Positions 42,525 through 51,532 of a stretch of 58,395 nucleotides of DNA are shown piece by piece. A program made the position numbers and the translations under genes. A model generated the notes under the pieces. The model searched no databases. It was not told where the DNA came from and saw only the letters and a program-made list of their open reading frames with translations. How positions within the stretch are numbered: position 1 is the first letter of the stretch; each line of letters begins with the position of its first letter. The DNA comes from Bacteroidota bacterium. Its GTDB lineage: Bacteria > Bacteroidota > Bacteroidia > CAIKAF01. The DNA lies in contig JAEZEQ010000041.1 in NCBI GenBank assembly GCA_023432985.1, forward strand, positions 1 through 58,395, read 5' to 3'.

Positions 42525-43361
42525 ATGAAAGCGTATTCCTATATATTCGCAATAGCCTTGATGACAGGTTTATTCTCTTGCACCAAAGACAATAATTCAA
42601 AAGCACAAGATGAAGTAAAAGAACTTCAATTGACCACAACACTTACAAATAGTACACATAAACTGGAATTATATACCCAAAACGGAAAATTCACAACAGG
42701 TTATAATGCCATTTTCATACAGGCAAAAGACCTGGACGGTAACAATATCGAAATTGAACAAGCTTCCTGGAAACCCATTATGCATATGACGAGCATGAGT
42801 CACGCTTGCCCCTATTCATCCATTCAGAAAAAAGCCGATGCAACACATACCTATGAAGGATTTATCGTGTTTCAAATGGCCGGAAATGAAATGGAAGGAT
42901 GGGAAATCAGCATAGACTATACAGCAAATGGTGCCGACTTTACGGCTACTGCACCCATACAAGTTTTACAGGCCGAAAAACGTCGTTCTGAAGCTTTTAA
43001 AGGCTCCGATGACATAAAATATGTACTCGCATTGGTCGAACCAACCGAACCTAAAGTGGGCATAAACGACATGAAAGCCATACTCTATAAAATGGAAAAT
43101 ATGATGAGCTTTGTTCCGGTAACAAATTACAGCATAGAAATCGACCCGCGTATGCCCGGTATGGGAAATCATGGCTCACCAAATAATGTGCATCTCGGCA
43201 ATGTATCCGACGGGTTTTACAACGGAAAATTAAGTCTGACCATGACCGGTTACTGGAAAATTAACCTGCGCCTCCTAGACGCATCACAAACGGTCCTCAA
43301 AGGCGAAATAGTTGACGACACCAACGAAAGTAGTTCGATTTATTTCGAAATAGAATTCTAA
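42525..43361 (+). CDS. Met/His-rich periplasmic lipoprotein, copper-uptake operon
   Basis: A 278-aa lipoprotein: signal YIFAIALMTGLFSC (lipobox C19), then two beta-rich repeats. Each contains candidate Cu(I) ligands: MHMTSMSHAC near residue 85 and MPGMGNHGSP near residue 208, the second followed by FYNGKLSLTMTGYWKINLRL. The latter block resembles FixH/YtkA-like domains. The methionine and histidine clustering and the OprC-like receptor next door make periplasmic copper binding likely. A strong terminator follows the stop, so the receptor downstream may depend on read-through or its own promoter. Confidence 0.75.
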   Translation: MKAYSYIFAIALMTGLFSCTKDNNSKAQDEVKELQLTTTLTNSTHKLELYTQNGKFTTGYNAIFIQAKDLDGNNIEIEQASWKPIMHMTSMSHACPYSSIQKKADATHTYEGFIVFQMAGNEMEGWEISIDYTANGADFTATAPIQVLQAEKRRSEAFKGSDDIKYVLALVEPTEPKVGINDMKAILYKMENMMSFVPVTNYSIEIDPRMPGMGNHGSPNNVHLGNVSDGFYNGKLSLTMTGYWKINLRLLDASQTVLKGEIVDDTNESSSIYFEIEF

Positions 43362-43368
43362 CTTATTT

Positions 43369-43401
43369 CCCCTTATTCTGAAAAAATAAGGGGATTTTTT
43401 T
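43369..43401 (+). terminator. Rho-independent terminator before the TonB receptor gene
   Basis: Perfect 9-bp stem CCCCTTATT / AATAAGGGG (43369-43377, 43385-43393), 7-nt loop, followed by ATTTTTTT. Confidence 0.85.
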
Positions 43402-43424
43402 CATTCACTTTATTCCATATTTCT

Positions 43425-45422
43425 ATGATACGTTTTGTTCTATTCAACGGCATCTTTATATGCTTCGCATCCCTTAGTTATGGGCAGAACAATATTCCAA
43501 AAAAGGATACATCCGAGACTAAATCGCTCGAAAGAGTAATTATCAGCGCACAAAAATCGCCCGTGGAACAAAATAATAAACCCCTTTCTTCTATAGATGC
43601 TTTTCTGGATAAATCGCCACAAATAAATATGATACGCCGCGGATCCTACGCCCTCGAACCATTCCTGAACGGCATGGCCTCCGAAAGAAGCGTAATCAGC
43701 ATAGACGGAATGCGCATCTACGGCGCTTGTACCGACAAAATGGACCCCACAACTTCTTATGTCGAAATGACCAATCTCGACGAAGTGCAAATCGAAAACG
43801 GACCCGCACATTCAGGTGGTGCCGGAATCGCAGGTGCTATTAACCTGAAACGTAAAAAACAATACTTTGGAGATAAAGATTTTTCCGGTAGTACCTTTAG
43901 CGGAATTGAATCGAATAATACCGAATTGGTATTGGGAAGTTCTTTTTCGTATACTCATCCCAAATTCTTTGCCTATGCCGATTTTACGTATAGAAATGCC
44001 GAAAATTATAAAGCCGGTAAAAAACAAGAAATCCCATTTTCTCAATTCACAAAATACAATAGCTCTGTAAACCTCGGCTATAAAATCGGAAAACATCAAC
44101 ATATTGAAGCTTCGCTTATTTATGACCATGCCGTAGATGTAGGTTACCCCGCCCTGCCCATGGATGTTTCCCTCGCTAAAGCCATTATAGGCTCGGTCGA
44201 CTATGTCCAACATCACCTTTCGCCAAAGGCCGATTTACTCAAAATAAAAATCTATTATAACGATATCACCCATATCATGGACGATAGCAAAAGACCCGAT
44301 GTGCCCATACGTATGGATATGCCGGGCTGGACAAAAACCGGGGGAGTTAACGCAAGCCTGCAAGGAAGATTCAAAAAACATGCATGGGAATTACAAGCCA
44401 ATTACCACCATAACCGAGCCCTGGCCGAAATGACCATGTTCTCTAATAATCCCAACGAAAAGGATATGTTTATGCTCACCTGGCCCGGACTTCTGACGCA
44501 TTATGCCGAAATATATGCCGAAGATCGCATCAAATTGTCGCAAAAATGGGAAACAAAACTGAATATAGGACTGGCATTGCACCATAACCGAATGAATAAT
44601 GAATTCGGATTCGAAAGCCTACGCATCTTTTATCCCGAAATGCAAAAAACAAAATCCCGCTTCCTTAAAAGAGCCTCCGCAAGCTTCCTCTATAGACACA
44701 ATAAATGGGAATTCGACATGGGAATAGGGTACGGAGAAAGAGCCCCAAGCATCTCTGAAGGATATGGCTTCTATCTGTTCAACAGCTTCGACCAATTCGA
44801 TTATATCGGTAACCCCGAAATGAAAAATGAAAAATCCCTGAACCTGCATAGCAACCTTACCTTTCATTCCAAAATCGTATCTCTTCATGCCTCGGTTTCT
44901 CACTTTTTCTTATTCGATTATATTATTGGTAAACCCGATATGTCTCTAAGCGAAATGACTATAGGAGCCGCCGGAGTGAAAATATACCAACAATTGCCCA
45001 ATGCCTCTCTGTTCAACGGATCCTTAGGAGTGGAAATCAGACCATGGAAAGGACTCGAATGGAATAATATGCTCAGCTACAGATACGGTACCGGATTCCA
45101 AACTCGGGCTTTACCTATGATACAACCACTCACCTTGCAAAGCAGCCTTTCATACTCCATCAAACGCTTTAAAGCAACATTTACCGCTCATGGAGCACTG
45201 GAACAAAAAAGAGTAAATGCCCAATTCGGCGAAAAAGCATTGCCCGGTTATGCCCTGTTTGACTTCCACCTCTCGCATAGATTCCTTTTCCCTAAACAAT
45301 CTCTCCTCGTGAAAGCCGGTGTGGATAATATCTTCGATACTTACTATACAAGCTTTGCCGACTGGAACCGACTGCCACGAATGGGACGCAATTTCTTTGT
45401 GCAATTGATATGCTATTTCTAA
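43425..45422 (+). CDS. OprC/NosA-like TonB-dependent copper receptor
   Basis: TonB-dependent outer-membrane receptor, 665 aa: signal peptide to about residue 20, plug domain, then a 22-strand barrel ending in the aromatic C-terminus (NFFVQLICYF). The plug has GMRIYGACTDKMDPTTSYVE with C102 and M106, the CxxxM pair known to bind copper in OprC. In the barrel, H283-I-M285-D matches the second HxM half of that site. On these residues I assign copper (or a copper complex) uptake. It is preceded by copper-type small proteins; a GC hairpin follows the gene. Confidence 0.85.
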   Translation: MIRFVLFNGIFICFASLSYGQNNIPKKDTSETKSLERVIISAQKSPVEQNNKPLSSIDAFLDKSPQINMIRRGSYALEPFLNGMASERSVISIDGMRIYGACTDKMDPTTSYVEMTNLDEVQIENGPAHSGGAGIAGAINLKRKKQYFGDKDFSGSTFSGIESNNTELVLGSSFSYTHPKFFAYADFTYRNAENYKAGKKQEIPFSQFTKYNSSVNLGYKIGKHQHIEASLIYDHAVDVGYPALPMDVSLAKAIIGSVDYVQHHLSPKADLLKIKIYYNDITHIMDDSKRPDVPIRMDMPGWTKTGGVNASLQGRFKKHAWELQANYHHNRALAEMTMFSNNPNEKDMFMLTWPGLLTHYAEIYAEDRIKLSQKWETKLNIGLALHHNRMNNEFGFESLRIFYPEMQKTKSRFLKRASASFLYRHNKWEFDMGIGYGERAPSISEGYGFYLFNSFDQFDYIGNPEMKNEKSLNLHSNLTFHSKIVSLHASVSHFFLFDYIIGKPDMSLSEMTIGAAGVKIYQQLPNASLFNGSLGVEIRPWKGLEWNNMLSYRYGTGFQTRALPMIQPLTLQSSLSYSIKRFKATFTAHGALEQKRVNAQFGEKALPGYALFDFHLSHRFLFPKQSLLVKAGVDNIFDTYYTSFADWNRLPRMGRNFFVQLICYF

Positions 45423-45442
45423 AAATTCCCATTCGCTAAAAA

Positions 45443-45464
45443 TTCCCGCAATAGCTTGTGGGAA
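45443..45464 (+). terminator. Hairpin after the OprC-like receptor gene
   Basis: TTCCCGCAA (45443-45451) pairs with TTGTGGGAA (45456-45464), 9 positions including one G-T pair, 4-nt loop. There is no clear T-run, so termination is likely but weaker. Confidence 0.45.
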
Positions 45465-45518
45465 CGCATTGCATTTCCTAATTTTCCTTTTAGAATTATA
45501 AACCTAACTATTCTAACT

Positions 45519-45866
45519 ATGAAAAAATTATGGGAAACAATTATGGTTGGATTGATCTTCTTTTCCTTCGCTTCCTGCAATCCGGAGGGACTTACGGAAG
45601 ATGTTCCCTTTTGTATAAAAAAGAAAATTAAAAGTATAGAAAAGGAAGAACAATGGAATCCGCCCGCCCAAGTTTGGAAATGGGAAGTGGATGGCGATGT
45701 GTACTATTATTTCACTTCCGATTGTTGCGACAAATACAGTTCGCTCCTCGACAATAAATGCAATTATGTCTGCGCTCCCGACGGCGGAGTGGATGGCATG
45801 GGCGACGGATTATGTCCCACCTTCGAAGGAGAAATAAAACCCACACTGGTCTGGCAGGATTATTAA
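45519..45866 (+). CDS. Cys-rich lipoprotein (DUF6970-like)
   Basis: A 115-aa lipoprotein: signal WETIMVGLIFFSFASC with lipobox C18, then a domain with CIKKKI, WNPPAQVWKWEVDGDVYYYF, SDCCDKYS, CNYVCAPDGG and GDGLCP. That order of motifs matches the DUF6970 type of secreted protein as I remember it. The function is unknown; the many cysteines suggest disulfide bonds. The start is the ATG at 45519; the frame is open upstream but not family-like. It lies just before the TPR-histidine kinase gene, with which it may be linked functionally. Confidence 0.75.
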   Translation: MKKLWETIMVGLIFFSFASCNPEGLTEDVPFCIKKKIKSIEKEEQWNPPAQVWKWEVDGDVYYYFTSDCCDKYSSLLDNKCNYVCAPDGGVDGMGDGLCPTFEGEIKPTLVWQDY

Positions 45867-45954
45867 ATCGCACTTACATATCTTTTTACCCCCCCTTTTT
45901 TTTCATTGTAAATGGAATTTATTTTCTTTACATACCTAAACAAATTTGCATTAC

Positions 45955-47898
45955 ATGAAAAAGGCCCTTCTCCTTACGCTGATTTTACTCGCCATTCACC
46001 ATACAATTCAGCTATGCGCACAAAGACTAGAACAGGACGAATTAGATAGCTTACACACGCTTATTCTCGAAAATAAAAACGATTCCATACGAGGCCGGGC
46101 ATACAATAAACTGGCCTTTCATTATATTTTCTCGGAACCGGATAAAGCAAGAGAATTATTGGAAAAAGGATTGAAAGAAGCCGAACAATTTCAACTGCAT
46201 TTCGGAAAAGCAGAATTACTCAACACGAAAGCAACCTATTTCGACATCCTGGGCAAAGCCGATTCGGCCGAAATGACTTTCAATTCGTCCCTCGAATTAA
46301 GTGAGAAATTCAACTTCAAAAACATTGAGGTAATGACCCACAATAGTATGGGACTTATGTATTGGAAAAACGGGGATTTTGATCGGGCGCTGGAAGCCTT
46401 CTTTAAAGCCCTGGAAATGAATGACACCTATTTCGAAGAACAAAAAGAAAATAAGGCAAATTATCTCAGTAATATAGGATTGATTTTTCAAGAACTGGAA
46501 CAATACGAAAAAGCCATAACTTACCACAATCAATCCCTCGAGATACGCAGCGCAGAAAATCTCATTTCCGGAGAAGCCATATCTTATGCCAATCTAGGCG
46601 TTTGTTATCAAAGTCTGGAAGATTATTCCAAAGCAGAACAAAGTTTTTTAAAAGCCATACAATTATCCGAAAAAGCCGGTAATGCATGGATGTACTATTC
46701 TTTGCATGATAATCTGGGCAATGTATACAATCTCACAGAAAGAAATACGGAAGCCATTGCGGCTTATAAAAAATCGCTCGACAGACCCGAAGAAGCAGGA
46801 AAAAATCCGAAAGGAGCCTTGAGCGCCTGTAGCAATTTAGCCTCCATTTATAATAAAATGAAGGACCCAAAAACGGCTATATTGTATGCTCAACAAGGCT
46901 TTGATATATTGGAAGAATTTCCTCAATATTATCTCTTTTCGGACGGATTGCATTTCGCATTTGCCGAAAGTCAATACATGTTGGGAAATATAGAACAAGG
47001 AAATAAAAGCATGAACGATTACCGAAAAGTGCTCGACAGCCTATTCACCGAAAACAATGCCATTGCACTGGCCAAAATGGAAAAAAAATACGAATCGGCA
47101 CAAAAAGATAAATCTCTGCTCGAACAACAACAAACCATACAAGAAAAAGAACTGCTTCTATTGCAAAGAAAAAACTGGATGATAGGTCTCGTAGCACTCA
47201 TCGTTTCCCTTTCTCTTATCCTTTTTATTCTTTTTAAAAGAAAAGAAGCCTTGGCTCAACGGGCAGCGCTCGAACTAAAACTGGCTCAAGAAAAAGAACT
47301 GACCCGAATACAACAGGAACGCCTGCGCATTTCGCGCGAATTACACGATAATATAGGCTCTCACCTCACGCTTATCAGTGCATCGATAGAACAAATTATT
47401 CATAATGACAATCCCCCCGAAAAAGAAAAATTTGTGCAACTGAAAGATTATTTGTCGATGAGTATGCGCGAATTAAGAAAAACGGTCTGGTTGCTCAATA
47501 AAGAAAATATTCCCATCGAAGAAATCCTTTTACGCCTACGCGATTTGTTTAAACCATTGCACCAAAACGGCACAAAAATAAGAGTGGAGGCCGAAGGCGA
47601 TTCAACCATGCAATTGAGCGAAATACAAACAACACACTTGTTTCGAATTATTCAGGAAGCCATAAACAACAGCTATAAACATTCCGAAGGAGATAATATA
47701 CTTGTTATCCTGAACAGCAAAAATCCCGGCGAATTACACTTTAGCATTAGGGATAATGGGAAAGGCTTTGATCCGCAAAAAACAGAGTCAGGAAATGGAT
47801 TGCGCAATATGCAAACACGTATAGATGAACTCAAAGGTCATCTAGAGCTTAAATCGAGCTCCGAGGGAACCATAGTTTCGGGATATTTTCCCATTTAA
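45955..47898 (+). CDS. TPR-containing sensor histidine kinase (HisKA_3 type)
   Basis: Membrane sensor kinase, 647 aa from the ATG at 45955 (a TTG three codons upstream is the alternative). After a signal peptide come about six tetratricopeptide repeats (residues roughly 50-350), for example MGLMYWKNGDFDRALEAFFKA and IGLIFQELEQYEKAITYHNQ. A coiled coil and membrane helix (WMIGLVALIVSLSLILFILF) follow. The kinase core has RISRELHDNIGSHLTL with phospho-acceptor H464, and the ATPase has the N box EAINNSYKHSE and DNGKGFDP, GLRNM. It pairs with the response regulator 79 nt downstream. The periplasmic TPR domain presumably binds a protein or peptide ligand. Confidence 0.93.
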   Translation: MKKALLLTLILLAIHHTIQLCAQRLEQDELDSLHTLILENKNDSIRGRAYNKLAFHYIFSEPDKARELLEKGLKEAEQFQLHFGKAELLNTKATYFDILGKADSAEMTFNSSLELSEKFNFKNIEVMTHNSMGLMYWKNGDFDRALEAFFKALEMNDTYFEEQKENKANYLSNIGLIFQELEQYEKAITYHNQSLEIRSAENLISGEAISYANLGVCYQSLEDYSKAEQSFLKAIQLSEKAGNAWMYYSLHDNLGNVYNLTERNTEAIAAYKKSLDRPEEAGKNPKGALSACSNLASIYNKMKDPKTAILYAQQGFDILEEFPQYYLFSDGLHFAFAESQYMLGNIEQGNKSMNDYRKVLDSLFTENNAIALAKMEKKYESAQKDKSLLEQQQTIQEKELLLLQRKNWMIGLVALIVSLSLILFILFKRKEALAQRAALELKLAQEKELTRIQQERLRISRELHDNIGSHLTLISASIEQIIHNDNPPEKEKFVQLKDYLSMSMRELRKTVWLLNKENIPIEEILLRLRDLFKPLHQNGTKIRVEAEGDSTMQLSEIQTTHLFRIIQEAINNSYKHSEGDNILVILNSKNPGELHFSIRDNGKGFDPQKTESGNGLRNMQTRIDELKGHLELKSSSEGTIVSGYFPI

Positions 47899-47949
47899 AT
47901 GGTGCAATAAATACGAACAATTTCGTATAGAATCCCCTTTTTTATTCCT

Positions 47950-47957
47950 TATTTTTG
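47950..47957 (+). promoter_or_regulatory. Possible promoter of the response regulator gene
   Basis: TATTTTTG fits the -7 consensus and lies 20 nt before the ATG at 47978; a second start within the kinase operon is possible. Confidence 0.4.
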
Positions 47958-47977
47958 AAAAAAAATTAGCATAAAAC

Positions 47978-48622
47978 ATGCCCATACATATTGCCATAGC
48001 AGAAGACAATAGTTTTGCTTTGTCGGCCCTACAAAAACGCCTTGAAAAATATAGCGAGTTAGAGATAAAACTAATTGCCAGAAACGGGGAAGAATTATTA
48101 GAAAAACTTAAGCAAAATGCCCATATTGATATCATACTTATGGACATTGAAATGCCTGTTATGAATGGCGTGGCAGCCACAGCCGAAGTTAAAAAACGCC
48201 ACCCCCAAATAAAAGTGCTTATTCTTACCATGTTCGATGACGACGAAACTCTATTCGAAGCAGTAATGGCCGGGGCATCGGGTTATTTGCTCAAAGAGGA
48301 TACAGCAACTCAAATTCACCAATGCATACACGATACCATGTCCGGAGGCGCCGCAATGAGTCCGTCCATGGCCATGAAAGCTTTAAAACTATTACGAAAT
48401 CCGCTTAAGCCTGAAAAAAAAACAGAACAATTCGGACTCACCGAAAGAGAAATCGAATTATTAACGCAGCTAAAAAACGGACTTACATACGAAGAAGTAG
48501 CTTCAAATCTACATATCAGCTATCATACCGTCAGAAAACACATTGAAAATATATACAGAAAACTACAGGTAAATAACAAGCTCGAAGCCGTTAAAAAAGC
48601 CTCGGATAATCGGATATTTTAA
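47978..48622 (+). CDS. NarL/FixJ-family response regulator
   Basis: Two-component response regulator, 214 aa. Receiver: acidic pair EDN near the start, phospho-acceptor D56 in IILMDIEMPVMNG, then the conserved ILTMFDDDE and LLKEDT (lysine). C-terminal LuxR-type HTH: LTEREIELLTQLKNGLTYEEVASNLHISYHTVRKHIENIYRKL. It is the partner of the TPR kinase by position and family (HisKA_3 kinases pair with NarL regulators). Its target is unknown; the Cys-rich lipoprotein gene right after it is a candidate. Confidence 0.95.
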   Translation: MPIHIAIAEDNSFALSALQKRLEKYSELEIKLIARNGEELLEKLKQNAHIDIILMDIEMPVMNGVAATAEVKKRHPQIKVLILTMFDDDETLFEAVMAGASGYLLKEDTATQIHQCIHDTMSGGAAMSPSMAMKALKLLRNPLKPEKKTEQFGLTEREIELLTQLKNGLTYEEVASNLHISYHTVRKHIENIYRKLQVNNKLEAVKKASDNRIF

Positions 48623-48702
48623 CTAAACTTCCATCAGAATACGAAGAATTGCGTATTTCCTAAAAGGTATGTAGAAACGATATTTGTCAAAAAAAAAACA
48701 AT

Positions 48703-48960
48703 ATGAAAAACCTATTAATGACCTTTACTTTTATCGGACTTTTATGCGCATATGGCTGTACAAAAAGTAACGAAAACGGACCTGGAGATGATTGCAATAG
48801 CGGATACTCCTGTTTTGAATGCACCAATTGTCAAGGACCATACGGACATTTGATTAATGGAGAATACTGCGTAAGCGGTTTCGACAATTGTGAGGATTGG
48901 GAAAATGCCAAAACAAACTACGAAACAAACGACGGATGCCAATGCGCATTCACCAATTAA
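48703..48960 (+). CDS. Small Cys-rich lipoprotein
   Basis: An 85-aa lipoprotein with signal MTFTFIGLLCAYGC and lipobox C19. The mature part has nine further cysteines, e.g. DDCNSGYSCFECTNCQGPYG and DGCQCAF, and no recognisable family. It lies 80 nt after the response regulator. Cysteine spacing suggests a disulfide-stapled or metal-binding surface protein. It could be a target or ligand of the two-component system. Confidence 0.72.
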   Translation: MKNLLMTFTFIGLLCAYGCTKSNENGPGDDCNSGYSCFECTNCQGPYGHLINGEYCVSGFDNCEDWENAKTNYETNDGCQCAFTN

Positions 48961-49108
48961 TACATTATGACTGCCTTCGGTAACTCAGCCTCCTGAGCAA
49001 TGTCCGGCAAACATCTCCCCCCCTGATGTTATTTCGAGCCAAACCCAATAGCTCGAATGTCCTTTTAAACTGTTGGGCAGTCAAATTTTTACCTACCTAC
49101 TCTCTAGA

Positions 49109-49138
49109 AACCGATTCGAAGCCCGAATCGGTTTTTTG
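49109..49138 (+). terminator. Rho-independent terminator upstream of the arsenic operon
   Basis: Perfect 10-bp stem AACCGATTCG / CGAATCGGTT (49109-49118, 49124-49133), 5-nt loop, then TTTTG. The 150 bases before it contain no gene. Confidence 0.85.
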
Positions 49139-49166
49139 TTTTTTCTCATTTCCATTTTCTCATTTT

Positions 49167-49174
49167 TATTTTTG
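49167..49174 (+). promoter_or_regulatory. Promoter -7 box of the arsenic operon
   Basis: TATTTTTG matches the -7 element; a CGTAATATTGCAATATT palindrome-containing stretch (about 49192-49208) between it and the ATG at 49222 is a candidate ArsR operator. Confidence 0.45.
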
Positions 49175-49221
49175 CATTTTCATTTTACATCGTAATATTG
49201 CAATATTAAAAAACATAAGAA

Positions 49222-49548
49222 ATGGGAGCCAGTAAATCCGAACTCTTTACAGAAAAACAACAACGCATCGCCCTGCTCGCTAAAGCTTTTGCACACCCGG
49301 CACGTATAGCCATTATAGATCATCTCCTCCAAGTAAATGCCTGCATCTGCAACGATCTAGTAAACGAAATACCTCTCGCCCAACCCACCATTTCCCAACA
49401 CCTTAAAGAATTGAAAAATTGCGGACTCATTAAAGGGAATATCGAAGGTAACGCTATCTGCTACTGCATTGATGAAATTACTCTCAACGAAATCAAACAA
49501 TATTTCGAAACCATTTCGCTGAAATTAAATAAAAACAATTGTTGCTAA
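49222..49548 (+). CDS. arsR: ArsR-family metalloregulator
   Basis: Winged-helix repressor of 108 aa. The HTH is IPLAQPTISQHLKELKNCGLIKG, with the metal-site motif NACICNDLV just before (a CxC pair on the HTH-proximal helix, as in arsenic-responsive members), and a CC pair at the C-terminus. It probably represses the downstream ars genes and releases DNA when As(III) binds. The next gene starts 10 nt after its stop. Confidence 0.93.
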   Translation: MGASKSELFTEKQQRIALLAKAFAHPARIAIIDHLLQVNACICNDLVNEIPLAQPTISQHLKELKNCGLIKGNIEGNAICYCIDEITLNEIKQYFETISLKLNKNNCC

Positions 49549-49558
49549 TACGTATATT

Positions 49559-50023
49559 ATGAAACTATCTCAAGTAAAATTACTCCTCCCCTCCCTCGAA
49601 AATGTAGTATTTAAACTGCAAAATGGAACAGTCCTCCCTGCCCATATACACATTACTGAAATTGGCATGTCGACTAAAAATTTTATCGATTGCGGGGGAA
49701 CTATACGCCAATTAAATCGTATCAGCTTCCAACTCTGGCACGATAATGATCTGGATCATAGACTGAAACCCGAAAAACTTTTGCAAATCATCAATTTGTC
49801 GGAAGTAAAACTTAATCTTGAAGACGCTGATATTGAAGTGGAATTTCAAGGGGATACGATTGGACTTTATGATCTTGCATTTGATGGAAATTATTTTGTA
49901 TTGCTCAACAAAACAACGGCTTGCCTGGCCCTTGATAAATGCGGAATTCCGGGCATAGAGGAGAAAAACATCCCGGTTCAAACTTCATCTGATTGTAAAC
50001 CCGGCAGCGCTTGTTGCAGCTAA
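49559..50023 (+). CDS. DUF6428 family protein in the arsenic operon
   Basis: A 154-aa protein with the DUF6428 pattern: PSLENVVFKLQNGTVLPAHIHITEIG, then KNFIDCGGTIR, FQLWHDNDLDHRLKPEKLL and KTTACLALDKCGIP, ending CKPGSACCS. It is found almost only between arsR and the arsenite transporter in Bacteroidota ars operons. The conserved cysteines and histidines suggest it binds arsenic or a metal, perhaps as a metallochaperone; this is inference from position. Confidence 0.88.
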   Translation: MKLSQVKLLLPSLENVVFKLQNGTVLPAHIHITEIGMSTKNFIDCGGTIRQLNRISFQLWHDNDLDHRLKPEKLLQIINLSEVKLNLEDADIEVEFQGDTIGLYDLAFDGNYFVLLNKTTACLALDKCGIPGIEEKNIPVQTSSDCKPGSACCS

Positions 50024-50038
50024 ACAAATTCCAATCCC

Positions 50039-51049
50039 ATGGGAACATTTGAAAAATACCTAAGTCTTTGGGTTCTTCTCTGTATTGCAGCCGGCATTAT
50101 GCTGGGCAATATGGCTGGAGAAAGTATACAAATCGTCAGTAAATGGGAAATTGCCACGGTTAATATCCCCGTTGCTATCTTAATATGGCTAATGATTTAT
50201 CCTATGATGGTGCAAATCGACTTCTCCTCGGTGAGAAATCTTTCACAAAACCGAAAAGGATTAGGCCTCACTTTGGTCATAAACTGGCTAATTAAACCCT
50301 TTACCATGGCCTTTTTTGCATGGATATTCTTCGATAAAATATTTGCCGCCTGGCTCGACCCCGAAATGGCTCAGCAATATATTGCAGGTGCCATACTCCT
50401 TGGCGCAGCCCCTTGTACCGCCATGGTCTTTGTCTGGTCCTACCTCGTTAAGGGGGATGCCCAATTCACCCTAATTCAGGTTTCTATTAATGACCTGGTT
50501 CTACTCCTCCTCTTTGTTCCTATCGTAAAACTTCTGCTCGGTGTCACTGAAATGGTTATTCCCTATAATGTTTTAATCGCATCAGTGGTCATCTTTGTTG
50601 TAATTCCACTAACGGCCGGAATTATCAGTCAGAAATTACTCATAAAATTTAAAGGAAAATCCTGGTTTCAATCTATTTTTCTTCCGGCACTGAAGCCGAT
50701 TTCTATCTTGGCTTTGCTGAGTACCCTCGTTCTCCTTTTTGCCTTTCAGGGCGAAAAAATAATCGAAAATCCTTTTCATATTCTACTTATAGCCATACCC
50801 CTTTCTATACAAACCTATTTTATCTTTTTTGTAAGCTGGTTCATTGGAAAAAAATTGAAATTAGCCCATCAAATTTGCGCACCGGCATCTATGATTGGAG
50901 CCAGTAATTTTTTCGAATTATCCGTTGCTGTGGCCATCGCATTGTTTGGCCTCAATTCGGGTGCCGCCCTCGCTACAGTGGTGGGCGTACTGATTGAAGT
51001 GCCCATCATGCTGTCCCTCGTATACCTGGCAAATAAATGGAAATATTAA
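50039..51049 (+). CDS. acr3: ACR3-type arsenite efflux transporter
   Basis: Ten-helix membrane protein (336 aa) of the ACR3/ArsB bile-acid-fold group that exports As(III) in exchange for protons. Markers: the conserved cysteine helix GAAPCTAMVFVWSYLVKGD, followed by TLIQVSINDLVLLLLF, and the ASMIGASNFFELSVAVAIALFG segment near the C-terminus. It lies 15 nt after the DUF6428 gene and 7 nt before arsC, so the operon is tight. Confidence 0.94.
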   Translation: MGTFEKYLSLWVLLCIAAGIMLGNMAGESIQIVSKWEIATVNIPVAILIWLMIYPMMVQIDFSSVRNLSQNRKGLGLTLVINWLIKPFTMAFFAWIFFDKIFAAWLDPEMAQQYIAGAILLGAAPCTAMVFVWSYLVKGDAQFTLIQVSINDLVLLLLFVPIVKLLLGVTEMVIPYNVLIASVVIFVVIPLTAGIISQKLLIKFKGKSWFQSIFLPALKPISILALLSTLVLLFAFQGEKIIENPFHILLIAIPLSIQTYFIFFVSWFIGKKLKLAHQICAPASMIGASNFFELSVAVAIALFGLNSGAALATVVGVLIEVPIMLSLVYLANKWKY

Positions 51050-51056
51050 GCATATC

Positions 51057-51473
51057 ATGAAAAAGAAAATATTAGTTCTCTGTACCGGAAACAGCTGCAG
51101 AAGCCAAATCGCCGAAGGATACTTACGCCACTTTGCCGGAACGAAAGCCGATGTCTACAGCGCCGGAGTCGAAACACATGGACTTAACCCAAAAGCTGTT
51201 GAAACGATGCGGGAAGATGGAATAGATATCTCCCAACATAGCTCCGATCATATCGACGCTTACAAAGATATAGACTTCGATTTTGTGATTACCGTTTGTG
51301 ATAATGCAAAAGAAAGATGCCCATTCTTCCCCAGTCAGGCTCAGAAATTTCACCAAAACTTTCCGGACCCGGCCAAGGCCACAGGCAATGAACTCGAAAT
51401 AAAACAGGCATTTGCCGATGTACGCAACAGTATAAAAGAATATTGTAAAAATTTTGTAGAACAAACTCTTTAA
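51057..51473 (+). CDS. arsC: Thioredoxin-coupled arsenate reductase
   Basis: Low-molecular-weight phosphatase-fold arsenate reductase, 138 aa. The P-loop is CTGNSCRS with C9 and C14; the redox relay cysteines are C81 and C88 (VTVCDNAKERCPFF), the same spacing as the S. aureus pI258 enzyme; DPA near the C-terminus is the general acid. It reduces As(V) to As(III) for Acr3. The ATG at 51057 is 7 nt after acr3; the frame is open upstream within acr3 but not family-like. Confidence 0.94.
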   Translation: MKKKILVLCTGNSCRSQIAEGYLRHFAGTKADVYSAGVETHGLNPKAVETMREDGIDISQHSSDHIDAYKDIDFDFVITVCDNAKERCPFFPSQAQKFHQNFPDPAKATGNELEIKQAFADVRNSIKEYCKNFVEQTL

Positions 51474-51532
51474 TCCTTTCCTCTTTCCGGCTTCTGCATA
51501 ATTTTTCATACCTTGCTCTTTTCATTACAATC

